DNA of 64,000 bases from Oscillospiraceae bacterium (GCA_902782125.1 CACZMA010000004.1:124001-188000), one strand, 5' to 3'; counted from the stretch's first letter, positions 1-9,191 are shown. The notes: generated by a model from the sequence alone, not told the origin. Made by a program: numbers and translations.

Positions 1-1191
1 GTCCTGGGAGTAACCCAGATCCTTGATGAATGGCTTGAGTGGAGAAGGGGATGCATATCAAGAGAACTCAGGTTCAACCTGGACAGGATGAAGAAGAAGC
101 TCCATCTGTTGGACGGTCTCGCACAGATCCTCCTGGACATCGATAAGGCCATCAAGATCATCCGTAACACCGAGCTCGAAGAAGATGTTATCCCGAACCT
201 CATGAACGGATTCGACATCGACAAAGAGCAGGCTGAATATGTTGCAGAGATCAAGCTCCGTAATATCAACAAGCAGTACATCATCAACCGTATCTCCGAC
301 AGGGATAATCTGAAGGAAGATATCGCTGATACTGAAGATATCCTTAACAGCCCGAGAAGGATCAACACTCTGATCGTTAAGGCTTTGAGAGACGTTGCCA
401 CAAAGCACGGCAAGCCCAGGAAGACTGAGCTAATTGTCGCAGAGGAGGCTCCCGTATTCGAGGCTGCGGCTGTCATTCCGGATTACAATCTTCACCTTAT
501 GCTTACCCGTCACGGTTATCTTAAGAAGCATACGATGAATTCGCTCCGTAATGCAGGCGAACTCAAGACCAAGGAAGATGACGAGATCTTCATGGGATTT
601 GAGACCGAGAACAGATCCGATCTTCTTATCTTCACGGATAAGTGCAATCTCTATAAGGCTCACGTCTATGATTTCTCCGATACGAAGCCCGGCGATCTCG
701 GTCACTTCTTAAGGAGCGAACTCGGCATGGATCAGGATGAGACTCCTGTGTTCATGATAGCCACGCAGGATTATAAGGGAATACTCTTCATCGCCTTCGA
801 GAACGGCAAGGCTGCAAGGTTCCCGATCAATACTTATGAGACGAAGCAGAACCGTAAAAAGCTCCTCAAGGCTTATTTTGACGGAAGCAAGCCTGTCGGA
901 TTCATACTTCTGAACGAGGAAGAGGATCCTGACCTCATAGTTACGAACAGCCTTGATAAGGCAGCTGTCTTCAAGGCATCGCTCATTCCGTTGAAGACCA
1001 CGAGGACGACGCAGGGCGTACAGCTCCTCGTATCCAAGAAGGGTTCTGTACTTAAGAGCCTTGCAAGACTTGAAGAAGTAAACGTAACTGATCCCGAGTA
1101 TTACAGGATACGTAAGGTTCCTGCCATCGGATACTACATAAGGGAACAGTCTCTGGAGGCAAAGCAGATAAGCTTTGACGATCTGAGTTGA
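1..1191 (+). CDS. parC: DNA topoisomerase IV-type subunit A, C-terminal part (5' end outside window)
   Basis: The frame is open from the first base, so this is the 3' part (396 codons) of a type IIA topoisomerase A subunit. These enzymes cut and reseal both DNA strands to decatenate chromosomes or change supercoiling. The first ~115 residues are the coiled-coil and C-gate end of the breakage-reunion domain (LGVTQILDEWLEWRRG, then the AEYVAEIKLRNIN segment). The rest looks like the beta-pinwheel, with strands such as HGYLKKHTM and LLVSKKGSVLKS. No GyrA-box (QRRGGKG type) is visible, which favours a ParC-like enzyme over gyrase. The catalytic tyrosine lies upstream of the window. The stop overlaps the next gene's TTG start by 4 bases, so the two are probably co-transcribed. 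Confidence 0.85.
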   Translation, partial: VLGVTQILDEWLEWRRGCISRELRFNLDRMKKKLHLLDGLAQILLDIDKAIKIIRNTELEEDVIPNLMNGFDIDKEQAEYVAEIKLRNINKQYIINRISDRDNLKEDIADTEDILNSPRRINTLIVKALRDVATKHGKPRKTELIVAEEAPVFEAAAVIPDYNLHLMLTRHGYLKKHTMNSLRNAGELKTKEDDEIFMGFETENRSDLLIFTDKCNLYKAHVYDFSDTKPGDLGHFLRSELGMDQDETPVFMIATQDYKGILFIAFENGKAARFPINTYETKQNRKKLLKAYFDGSKPVGFILLNEEEDPDLIVTNSLDKAAVFKASLIPLKTTRTTQGVQLLVSKKGSVLKSLARLEEVNVTDPEYYRIRKVPAIGYYIREQSLEAKQISFDDLS

Positions 1192-3080
1192 TAACATTCT
1201 CCAAGGAATACAAGGTCAGAGACGAAGGTGAGAAGAAGGCCGGAAAGTTCTATCTTGCGGCTGCGATAATATGCGCTGTGGCTGTTGCTGCGGCGTTTAT
1301 CGTTTTCGCGATAGTGGGTAGGACGAATGCCTACCAGAACATGACCATACCGAATTTCCAGGCTGCCCTGGACAGCGGTAATTATGAGGAGGCCCTGTCA
1401 ATCTACAGGAGCGTGCAGGATGAGGTGCTCTCGGCTTCGCCTGAAGATGCCGGCAAGTTTACCACGCAGACGCAGATGCTTGCAGAGATGGAGGCTATCG
1501 TCGCGGAGAAGACTGATACTCTGTGCAACAGGATCCTGACCGAGAGATATATCCCGATTCAGTCAGACGTAGAGTTCCTCGATTCTATGGAAGAGCTTAC
1601 GTCTTCGGTCGTATATAAGTGGCTTAATGAACTGTGTGTCAGCTTCCTTCTCGGTGAGACGGAGAAGCCTGATGTCATGTTCGTCTTTGACCAGCTCGAG
1701 CCCATAGGTAATCTGGCTGCCACTTCCGGACCGCTCCTTCGTGAACTCGACAATATCGAGACGGCTACGGGCGAGGTGCAGACTGCCGAGACGGCTTTTG
1801 CCAAAGGCGATTATATCAGCGCTGTAAAAGGGTATCAGGGCGTTGCCGAAGGTTATGACGGCTTTGTCTATGATTATTCGGTAGCCAGGATAGAAGAGAT
1901 CAAGGACATCATGTATGAGCCCATGATCAATGAGTGCGAGCACATGCTCGAGACATTCAAGTTCTATTCTGCCGAAGAGCTGCTGTCGGACCTCGCCGTT
2001 ATCTTTCCGGATGACGAGAGGATAAAGTCAGATCTGCTCACGGCAACGGGTAATACCACGGAGACATATGAGTATTATGGTCAGATAGAAGTACTTTGCG
2101 TCAGGTCTCTCATCGCAGATCCCGAGACGGCTTTTGCAGAAGGCTACGCAAGTAACGAAAGCGGACTGTATCTTACCTGCGAAGAATTCGAGACGATGCT
2201 CGAACAGCTCTATGCCGGAGGTTATTGTCTGGTCAATCCCGAGAATCTTATCGACATGAGCGATTCTACGTACCTGCTCGAGCGTAACCTCAAGGTGCCT
2301 GTAGGTAAGAAGCCTCTGATAATCGTTGTCGAGAATCTCACATACAGCGCCACTGCATACGGATACGGCACCTGCAGACAGCTTGTCCTCAACGACAGCG
2401 GTCAGGTGTGTGGACAATATGTGACCATCAACGAGAACGGCGACGAGGAGATCGTCATAAGCAGGACCGCCGAGTGTATCGGCATCCTCGACCAGTTCGT
2501 CGAAGAGAACCCGGACTTCACATACGACGGCGCGAAAGGCATCATCTCCGTCAGTGGGTACGAATCTGTCTTCGGCTATGTCGTAAGCGAGGACGAGATT
2601 GACGACAGGAACGCAGCACTCGCCACACAGAACATGCCGTCCATCGAACCTACTGCAGATGAGATCCTGGCAAACCAGGAGACTGTTACCAAGATAGCTG
2701 ATGCCCTTAAGGATGAGGGCTGGCAATTCGCTTCATGCACATACGGATATCTTCCGAATGCAAGATCCTGCACGATGGAAGAGATACAGGCCGATACGGA
2801 GAAATGGCTTGATCAGATCGGCCCGCTCCTCGGTGAGGTCCACATGATCGTCTATCCGGGCGGCAACTATATCTATGGTACTGACGATGAAGCGGTATAT
2901 CTCAAGAACCTGGGATTCAGGATCTTCTTCGGTATAGGCTCCAAGCCTTACTATACTTACGGTGACAACTATCTGTATTTTGACAGGTCGATAATTAGTG
3001 CGAACACGCTTGTCACTTACGATTACTCGAGGATACTGGATGCGGAGGCTATCCTTGATCCCGCCAGGGGGAGCACATAA
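1188..3080 (+). CDS. Membrane-anchored protein with degenerate polysaccharide-deacetylase-like C-terminal domain
   Basis: This 630-residue protein starts at a TTG that overlaps the topoisomerase stop. A short basic cytoplasmic N-terminus is followed by one membrane segment (about residues 24-47), so the bulk should lie outside the cell. Residues ~55-290 are helical and TPR-like (SGNYEEALSIY, AKGDYISAVKGY). The C-terminal half has the layout of a NodB polysaccharide deacetylase: FETMLEQLYAGGYCLV in the usual early position, a hydrophobic strand KKPLIIVVENL where active enzymes have FDDG, then late strands and GIGSKPYYTYGD. The metal-binding Asp/His set is not obvious, so it may be a non-catalytic cell-wall-glycan-binding relative. 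The fold assignment is inference. An ~100-base AT-rich gap follows. Confidence 0.5.
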   Translation: MITFSKEYKVRDEGEKKAGKFYLAAAIICAVAVAAAFIVFAIVGRTNAYQNMTIPNFQAALDSGNYEEALSIYRSVQDEVLSASPEDAGKFTTQTQMLAEMEAIVAEKTDTLCNRILTERYIPIQSDVEFLDSMEELTSSVVYKWLNELCVSFLLGETEKPDVMFVFDQLEPIGNLAATSGPLLRELDNIETATGEVQTAETAFAKGDYISAVKGYQGVAEGYDGFVYDYSVARIEEIKDIMYEPMINECEHMLETFKFYSAEELLSDLAVIFPDDERIKSDLLTATGNTTETYEYYGQIEVLCVRSLIADPETAFAEGYASNESGLYLTCEEFETMLEQLYAGGYCLVNPENLIDMSDSTYLLERNLKVPVGKKPLIIVVENLTYSATAYGYGTCRQLVLNDSGQVCGQYVTINENGDEEIVISRTAECIGILDQFVEENPDFTYDGAKGIISVSGYESVFGYVVSEDEIDDRNAALATQNMPSIEPTADEILANQETVTKIADALKDEGWQFASCTYGYLPNARSCTMEEIQADTEKWLDQIGPLLGEVHMIVYPGGNYIYGTDDEAVYLKNLGFRIFFGIGSKPYYTYGDNYLYFDRSIISANTLVTYDYSRILDAEAILDPARGST

Positions 3081-3179
3081 GGGGCCTTATATTAAAATTT
3101 CATTTCATTATTCGTCATGCTATGCTGTAAAATAATCTTTATTGTAAGATATATATGATTTTTCTTGGAGGAAGATATT

Positions 3180-3650
3180 ATGGCTAAGATCGATAAGCTT
3201 ACTGCTCTTACTGAAGAAGAGGATATAATCTGGCAGGACAGGAAGAGATATATTGGTCTTCCGATCTCCTTTACGATATACAGTTTCAGCAAGTCCAAGT
3301 TCTATCTGAAGACAGGTCTGTTCAACATCAAGCGTGAAGAGATCCTGCTCTACAGAGTTCTCGATATTACGCTCAAGCAGTCCTTCGGACAGAAGATCTT
3401 CGGTGTCGGCACCATTGTTCTCAGCACAGCTGATAAGTCGACTCCGACACTTGAGATCAAGAGCATAAAGCAGCCTGAGAGGATCTCCAAGGCTATCAGC
3501 ACGCTCGTTGAGCAGCGCCGTGATGAGAAGAGAGTTACCGGCAAAGAGATGTTCGGTGCTTCCGGCGCGTTTGGTCACGGTGATGTTGACGGAATCGATC
3601 ACGATAGTGACGGTCATTTTGATCTGGATGATCTTATCGATCATCATTAA
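3180..3650 (+). CDS. Bacterial PH-domain-like protein
   Basis: A 156-residue protein starting at ATG 3180 with GGAGG at 3167-3171. An upstream in-frame TTG at 3165 overlaps that ribosome site and is unlikely to be the start. Residues ~15-100 have the alternating strands of the bacterial PH-like family (bPH2/YdbS type): EEDIIWQDRKRYIGLP, FYLKTGLFNIKREEILLYRVLDI, then a strand pair ending TLEIKSIKQPE. No membrane segment is seen, unlike many YdbS proteins. The last ~30 residues are Gly/His/Asp-rich (GHGDVDGIDHDSDGH), which could bind metal. It lies 12 bases before the sirtuin gene and is probably in the same transcript. Its function is unknown. Confidence 0.65.
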   Translation: MAKIDKLTALTEEEDIIWQDRKRYIGLPISFTIYSFSKSKFYLKTGLFNIKREEILLYRVLDITLKQSFGQKIFGVGTIVLSTADKSTPTLEIKSIKQPERISKAISTLVEQRRDEKRVTGKEMFGASGAFGHGDVDGIDHDSDGHFDLDDLIDHH

Positions 3651-3662
3651 TGAGGTGAAGAT

Positions 3663-4604
3663 TTGGAAACCCGTATAGACAGACTGGGCAGCGTCAGGGA
3701 AGACAAGCTCAAACAGCTTAAGGAATTGATCGCCGAATCGAACAACATCGTGTTCCTCGGCGGTGCCGGTGTTTCCACGGAAAGCGGCATTCCTGACTTC
3801 AGAAGCGGCGCCGGTATCTACAATACCGAGAGCGGAACGAAGTACCGCCCCATCGATATCATTGCCCATGACTTCTTTATGGAGCATACCGAGATCTTCT
3901 ATGATTTCTACAAGCGTAAGCTGATATATCCTGATGCCAAGCCGAATAAGGCACACAAAGCCCTTGTAAGACTTGAGAGACAGGGTAAGCTCAAGGCGAT
4001 AATTACCCAGAATATCGATAATCTCCATCAGGAGGCGGGAAGTAAGTGCGTTATCGAGCTTCACGGTTCCGTATTCAGGAACTATTGCATGGACTGTGGT
4101 AAGAAGTTCGATACAGAATACGTGGTTGCCCAGGAAGGCGTGCCTCACTGTGACAAGTGCGGCGGCATAGTACGTCCCGATATAGTCCTTTATGAGGAGA
4201 ACCTTGAGCATAAGAACGTAGATGATGCCATCAAGGCAGTCAAGAAGTGTGATCTCATGATCATTGCAGGTACGTCTCTCACGGTATATCCTGCCGCTAC
4301 ATTTGCTCAGTTCCTTAAGCACAACAGGATAGTGATCATTAATAAGAGTTCCACATATATGGACCTTAAGGCACTGCTCACCATCCACGATAATGTCGGC
4401 GATGTTCTTGATTTCTGTGTTCCCAAGCGCAGACCTTCGGTCAGGAAGAAGACTGCTGTAAAGAAGTCTACTGCCAAGAAGACCACGGCTAAGAAGACAA
4501 CTGCTGCCAAGAAAGCAGCTTCCAAGACAACATCTAAGACAGCATCCAAGGCTTCTTCCAAGAAGCCCGCTGCTAAGGCTGATTCTTCCAAGAAAAGTAA
4601 ATGA
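3663..4604 (+). CDS. cobB: Sir2-family NAD-dependent protein deacylase with Lys/Ala-rich tail
   Basis: A 313-residue sirtuin that would use NAD+ to remove acyl groups from protein lysines. Visible motifs are the NAD-binding GGAGVSTESGIPDFR, TQNIDNLH, the catalytic histidine in ELHGS, and a zinc site of two CxxC pairs (CMDC and CDKC). The start is TTG 3663, with GAGGTGAAG just upstream. Residues ~255-313 form an unusual tail of repeated KK(T/S)A units (KKTAVKKSTAKKTTAKK and so on) resembling the C-terminal tail of histone H1 or chlamydial Hc1. Such tails bind nucleic acid, but binding here is inference. The gene ends in an ATGA overlap with the MutS-like gene, which suggests translational coupling. 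Confidence 0.9.
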   Translation: METRIDRLGSVREDKLKQLKELIAESNNIVFLGGAGVSTESGIPDFRSGAGIYNTESGTKYRPIDIIAHDFFMEHTEIFYDFYKRKLIYPDAKPNKAHKALVRLERQGKLKAIITQNIDNLHQEAGSKCVIELHGSVFRNYCMDCGKKFDTEYVVAQEGVPHCDKCGGIVRPDIVLYEENLEHKNVDDAIKAVKKCDLMIIAGTSLTVYPAATFAQFLKHNRIVIINKSSTYMDLKALLTIHDNVGDVLDFCVPKRRPSVRKKTAVKKSTAKKTTAKKTTAAKKAASKTTSKTASKASSKKPAAKADSSKKSK

Positions 4605-6463
4605 GATCAGATCTTGCTTATTTTGAGAAACGTTCCGAAGAGTTGTCCGAAGATATCCGTGCGACCGGACGTAAGAGCCTGATCCTCAGCATTCTCAGAT
4701 TTGCATCATTCATTATCAGCATATTCTCTCTTGTGTTCGGCTATATCACCGCGCAGGGAGTTCTCCTGCTCGCGGGAGGCGCGTTCCTCTTTGCATTCTT
4801 CCTGCTCTGTTATATTCATGACGGCGTAAGGGACAGACAGGATTATCTTGACAGTCTCTATCTGGTCAATCAGAGATATATCGCCAGGATCAAGGGTGAC
4901 TTCCAGACACTGAGGGAAGTAGCTGTTTACGGCCTCAAGAGACGCGAAGAGATAGAGGATGCGATAGAGTGGTTCAGCGGCAACGAATTCTTTACTCCCG
5001 ATCACGATTACTGCATGGATCTTGATCTGTTCGGTAAGAAGTCACTGTTCTCGCTGTATAACGTATCCGAGACACAGTTCGGCAGGAAGGCCTTCGCTGA
5101 TGAACTGCTTTACAGCCCTGTATCGGAACTGACTGCTGAAGACATCAAGCTCAGGGAAGAGGCTGTCGCCGAACTCATAGACAGAGTGGATTTTATGGAA
5201 TCCTATCAGGCTATATCTGCTCTGGGCAAACTTAAGAAGAGCCCCAAGGCACTTTTGAACTTTGCAGAGAACGGACAGCCGCTTGGTAAGCTTCCTATCA
5301 TACTTGCACTGTTCTCTGTTGCATTCTGGATATTCCCGGTGATCTGCATAATCTTCTTCAAGGACCTTATCGGTGCTTCGATCTCTGCAGCGCTCATCGT
5401 TGATTTCCTCGTATGGATCATAAACCTTAAGCTCAATGCCGAGTATCTCAAAGCGGCAGGAGAGATGCCCAAGCAGGTTAAGACCATCTGGAAGCTCTTT
5501 GTAGAGCTCGAGAAAGCCGGCTTTAAGTCGCCTCTTCTCGTGAGCTATGTCAAGGGCAATGTCAGAAGATATACAGCATCCGAATCTCTGAACAATCTGT
5601 CGATAGCACTGTTCTTCGCTCAGCTCAGGAGCCAGCCGATATTTGCTCTGCTCCTTAATCTCATATGTCCGCTCGATTATCTTGTTGCATATCTCATGGG
5701 CAGATGGGCTGATATCTATGGTCCGAGCCTCAGCGTGCAGATAGACGGCATAGCTAACATTGAAGCGCTTATGTGTGCTGCTCAGGTAGGAATAGCATCT
5801 GACCGGAGCGAATTTCCGACATTTGTTGAAGCAGAGAAGCCTTCTGATGAAGCGTACTTCAAGGGCGAGAATATCGTTCATCCGCTTCTGTCTCACGAGA
5901 CGGCGGTAGCAAATTCGGTCGAGATCAACTCAGATATCGCGATAATCACAGGATCCAATATGTCCGGTAAGACCACACATATAAGGACTGTCGGTGTCTG
6001 TGCGATACTCGCGTATATGGGCGCTCCCGTTCCGTGCACGGCGCTTTGCTTAGGCAAGATGCGCATCATGTCTTCGATGAGGATCGTTGACAGCCTTGAA
6101 GAGAACATCAGTACATTCAAGGCAGAGCTTACCAGGATATCCAAGATCATTGACGGTGCTGAAGACGGCAAGCCGATGCTCTTCCTTATCGATGAGATCT
6201 TCAGGGGCACCAATTCAGATGACAGGACCGAGGGCGCACTTACGGTCCTCCATAATCTGTCAAGGGATTATATCTGCGGCATGATGACCACACACGATTA
6301 TGCCATGGTCGATAATACGGTCAAGAACTTCAATAATGTCCGCTATTACCACTTCTCGGAGAAGTATACCGACACAGGGATCACATTCGATTACATCCTG
6401 GCTCCGGGTATCAGCAGGGAATCCAATGCCAAATACCTGATGAAGCTCGTCGGTATACAGTAA
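4601..6463 (+). CDS. Membrane-anchored MutS-family ATPase
   Basis: This 620-residue protein carries a MutS core and ATPase module but no mismatch-recognition domain. Two membrane segments lie near residues 27-70 and a second hydrophobic pair near 228-275. Between them is the MutS lever/core signature (MDLDLFGKKSLFSLYN, GRKAFADELLYSP). The ATPase has Walker A GSNMSGKTT (~450) and Walker B MLFLIDEIFRGTNSDDR (~527), followed by a TTHD switch. This arrangement matches the poorly characterised MutS-like proteins with transmembrane segments found in Bacillota, whose role in repair is not established. It starts inside the sirtuin stop (ATGA). The following ~180 bases are AT-rich and hold the promoter of the next operon. 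Confidence 0.8.
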   Translation: MRSDLAYFEKRSEELSEDIRATGRKSLILSILRFASFIISIFSLVFGYITAQGVLLLAGGAFLFAFFLLCYIHDGVRDRQDYLDSLYLVNQRYIARIKGDFQTLREVAVYGLKRREEIEDAIEWFSGNEFFTPDHDYCMDLDLFGKKSLFSLYNVSETQFGRKAFADELLYSPVSELTAEDIKLREEAVAELIDRVDFMESYQAISALGKLKKSPKALLNFAENGQPLGKLPIILALFSVAFWIFPVICIIFFKDLIGASISAALIVDFLVWIINLKLNAEYLKAAGEMPKQVKTIWKLFVELEKAGFKSPLLVSYVKGNVRRYTASESLNNLSIALFFAQLRSQPIFALLLNLICPLDYLVAYLMGRWADIYGPSLSVQIDGIANIEALMCAAQVGIASDRSEFPTFVEAEKPSDEAYFKGENIVHPLLSHETAVANSVEINSDIAIITGSNMSGKTTHIRTVGVCAILAYMGAPVPCTALCLGKMRIMSSMRIVDSLEENISTFKAELTRISKIIDGAEDGKPMLFLIDEIFRGTNSDDRTEGALTVLHNLSRDYICGMMTTHDYAMVDNTVKNFNNVRYYHFSEKYTDTGITFDYILAPGISRESNAKYLMKLVGIQ

Positions 6464-6582
6464 AAACACTGTTTCCGAGTTTTCTTAACCCCTAATCTGT
6501 TGCCTTTTTACCGAATTTGATATTATCAAATCGTAAGTATGTTAACGCATATAACAAAAATGCCACAATCAGTACAAATTCA

Positions 6583-6611
6583 TTGATAGATGCCACTATT
6601 TAATATATTAT
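6583..6611 (+). promoter_or_regulatory. Sigma-A-type promoter of the kinase/vWA/PP2C operon
   Basis: TTGATA (6583-6588) and TATTAT (6606-6611) are separated by exactly 17 bases. Transcription would begin near 6618. This places the possible TTG start at 6616 outside the transcript and supports translation from GTG 6631 or ATG 6643. Confidence 0.6.
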
Positions 6612-6642
6612 CTACTTGGGAATTTATGAAGTGAGCGTGGGT

Positions 6643-8412
6643 ATGTTCGAGAGTCTTTCTGATTATAAGGCTTTGGTTTTTGACTATTCAGTCATGTTTG
6701 AGGTCGGGGGCACTCCGATCTTTGATGAACTGCTTGATGTCATTATGAAGAGCGGCCTGGATGTCTACGTAAGTAAGACATTCAAGATGCTGCATTACTG
6801 TGTCCTGCGTCAGGCTGATCCCAAGAGCAAGAGAGCCGTTGATTCGATGAAGACTTTCTGCTCATATCTGCTTCCTGATAAGAAGCTTCACCTTGTAAAT
6901 GAACTTGAGACAGGTGCATTCCTTGAAGCCTTTGCTTCTGTTGAAGGTGCCTGCATCCTTACGACCAGGAACGGAATCTTCACAAAGCGTCTCTATGAGA
7001 AGCATCCTGATTTCTCCGGCCATGTCGCTATCCTTACCGGAAGGGAACTTAAGATCTTCGAGTCTGTCGATAAGCTGACCGAAGATTATCCTCTGCCGGA
7101 AGTAAGCAAGCTTGCTCTCAACAATTCCTACCTCGATGAATATGCTTTCGCCAGCGTCGGTGACGTTGTTAAGAGCAAGGATCAGAGAGAATCATATGAA
7201 CTTATCAAGCGTCTCAGCGGTGGTGCTGAGGGCATGGTATTCACGACGGACAACAAGAATCTCGTCGCGAAAATATACCACAGGGGCACCATCACTCCTC
7301 TGAGATGGGCAAAGCTCCAGAAACTCGCAGATCTCGGTATCCGCAGCAACGGCTTCTGTCTGCCGAGAACTCTGCTGTACTTTAATAACATCCCGGTAGG
7401 CTATACGATGCCTCTCGGTCAGGGTACTACGTTGGGAAGTGTTTTCGACGGGCCCGATGCCATCCTCGAGCAGTTCCCGGATTGGACCAGACTTGATGTT
7501 GTAGAGACGCTCGTATCCCTTATCGAGAAATATCTCTATCTGCACCTGCACAATGTTGTGGCAGGTGATATCCAGCTTAAGAATGCGCTGATCGCTTCTC
7601 CCAAGAAGGTATTCCTTATCGACATGGACAGCGTACAGGCAGGCAACTTACCTTGTCCGGTAGGTACTGAAGAGTTTACCGATCCGAGACTCTGGGGTAA
7701 GGATTTTGCGGGATTTGTCCGCGGTCTGTGCGATGAAGACTATTCCATCGCCATGCTCGTATTCTCGATACTGTTCTGCGGCCTGCATCCGTATGCCACC
7801 AGGAAGGGTGCCGAGACACTCAAGGAAGAGATAATCGAGAAGAACTTCCCTTATACTCTTGATAACTCTGATGAGGAGCATATCCCCGTTGGCGGTTATA
7901 ACCATATCTGGAGAAGACTTCCCGAGAGACTTCGCACGATGCTCTATCAGACATTCAAGTGCGGAACCCGTTATGAAGCCGTTCAGTGGTATGACGCAGT
8001 ATCCGCATACCGCGACGATATCATCGCCATGAAGCTTGACGATGCTGAAGCATATAAGCTTTTCCCGGATTCTGACTATAACCAGAAGGAATACACGGGT
8101 CTGGCTGATGATTTCAAGCCGGAAGAACATAAGGCGGCAGACACTGCATCAGCGCCTGCACCTGCGCCTTCACCTTTTGCGCAGCAGGCTCCGGCAGAAT
8201 CAAAACCCGCGTTTGCACCTGTTGCTGACGGTTCTGCATTCCAGAACCCCGAACCCAAACCCGTATTCGAGAAGAAGACTTTTGCTGCCCCCAGCGGCAT
8301 ATATGTACCGCGCAATATCGGTGATCCCGAAGCGGCAAAGAATTCCGGCGCACATAAGGATGAACCTGAGCAGAACAAGAAGAAGGGCGGCAAGTTCTTC
8401 GGTCTGCTCTGA
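6643..8412 (+). CDS. TerY-P-type protein kinase with extra N-terminal domain
   Basis: A protein of about 589 residues. Residues ~1-150 form a separate alpha/beta domain beginning KALVFDYSVMF. It recalls PIN-like folds, but I cannot place it firmly. The kinase domain follows with a glycine loop SGGAEGMVF (~190), lysine in LVAKIYH (K210), a catalytic loop AGDIQLKN (D309, N314) that lacks the HR of HRD, DMD (327-329) in place of DFG, and GTEEFTDPRL (~341). The residues needed for phosphotransfer are present. The last ~110 residues are an Ala/Pro-rich linker ending in a basic stretch. It is followed by a vWA protein and a PP2C phosphatase, the triad known as TerY-P. The start could also be GTG 6631. 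A TTG at 6616 lies upstream of the predicted transcript start. Confidence 0.8.
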   Translation: MFESLSDYKALVFDYSVMFEVGGTPIFDELLDVIMKSGLDVYVSKTFKMLHYCVLRQADPKSKRAVDSMKTFCSYLLPDKKLHLVNELETGAFLEAFASVEGACILTTRNGIFTKRLYEKHPDFSGHVAILTGRELKIFESVDKLTEDYPLPEVSKLALNNSYLDEYAFASVGDVVKSKDQRESYELIKRLSGGAEGMVFTTDNKNLVAKIYHRGTITPLRWAKLQKLADLGIRSNGFCLPRTLLYFNNIPVGYTMPLGQGTTLGSVFDGPDAILEQFPDWTRLDVVETLVSLIEKYLYLHLHNVVAGDIQLKNALIASPKKVFLIDMDSVQAGNLPCPVGTEEFTDPRLWGKDFAGFVRGLCDEDYSIAMLVFSILFCGLHPYATRKGAETLKEEIIEKNFPYTLDNSDEEHIPVGGYNHIWRRLPERLRTMLYQTFKCGTRYEAVQWYDAVSAYRDDIIAMKLDDAEAYKLFPDSDYNQKEYTGLADDFKPEEHKAADTASAPAPAPSPFAQQAPAESKPAFAPVADGSAFQNPEPKPVFEKKTFAAPSGIYVPRNIGDPEAAKNSGAHKDEPEQNKKKGGKFFGLL

Positions 8413-8453
8413 TCGATACAGTAAAACCACATCACTATCCGGGAGGATTATAA

Positions 8454-9191
8454 ATGGCTGATTCAGTATTTAGTAGCTCTGATTTTGGCAGCAGCACAAA
8501 GAGAAGATTACCTATCTGCTTCGCGCTCGATACGTCAGGGTCTATGATAGGCAACCCGATAAGACTGCTCAACATGGGCCTTCAGAACTTCATGGCATCC
8601 ATCAATGCAAATGATGATACAAGATCTTCCACGGATATCGCGATCGTTACTTTCGGTGCGAAGGTAGAGATCGTTATGCCGTTCGGTAAGATCTCCAAGG
8701 AGAAGGGCGTTCCCGAGATCAAGGCATCAACAACGCTTACTCCTATCGGAGAAGGTATCCTTACCGCGCTGGAGCTCCTTAACACACGTAAGGAAGGCTA
8801 TAAGGAACTCGGAATCAAGTACTATCAGCCCTGGCTCGTAGTAATCACCGACGGTGCGCCTCAGGGTCCCAATGCAATGCAGAACATGGAACTTGCCATC
8901 AAGGCATGTAATGAACTCGAGGCTGAAGATAAGCTCGTAGTATTCAATATCGGTGTCGGTTCAGGCGCCGATCTCGATATCCTCAAGAGACTGTCGCAGA
9001 AGCGTGCAGAGCCTATCTCGGTATCTTCCGCTGACTTCGGCAAGCTCTTCGAATTCCTCGGTTCGTCGTCTTCTTCCATCGTATCTTCAGGCAAGAGCGA
9101 TGACAGCCTCTACAACATCAACACAGAGCCTCAGGGTGATTCTGTAGGTGTGGATGACTTTATGAAATTCCTTGATGAGGATGACGAATAA
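8454..9191 (+). CDS. TerY-like von Willebrand factor A domain protein
   Basis: A 245-residue soluble protein with one vWA domain. The metal-ion-dependent adhesion site is complete: D26-T-S28-G-S30, a threonine in STTLTPIGEGI, and the aspartate in ITDGAPQG (~133). This is the TerY type, which in other bacteria is encoded next to a PP2C phosphatase and a kinase, as here. The last ~45 residues are a flexible acidic tail ending VDDFMKFLDEDDE. A very similar motif ends the coiled-coil protein encoded two genes downstream. GGGAGG precedes the ATG, and the stop overlaps the phosphatase start by one base (TAATG), so translation is coupled. It is likely a scaffold or phosphorylation target, by analogy. 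Confidence 0.88.
   Translation: MADSVFSSSDFGSSTKRRLPICFALDTSGSMIGNPIRLLNMGLQNFMASINANDDTRSSTDIAIVTFGAKVEIVMPFGKISKEKGVPEIKASTTLTPIGEGILTALELLNTRKEGYKELGIKYYQPWLVVITDGAPQGPNAMQNMELAIKACNELEAEDKLVVFNIGVGSGADLDILKRLSQKRAEPISVSSADFGKLFEFLGSSSSSIVSSGKSDDSLYNINTEPQGDSVGVDDFMKFLDEDDE

Noticed and set aside
3120..4388. A 422-codon open frame on the minus strand antisense to the sirtuin gene, and similar long antisense frames at 5042-5896 and 14765-15454
   Set aside because: They mirror strongly supported genes on the other strand, lack ribosome sites, and their proteins show no family motifs.
6616..6642. TTG start of the kinase at 6616
   Set aside because: It would lie at or before the transcript start predicted from the promoter at 6583-6611 and has no ribosome site.
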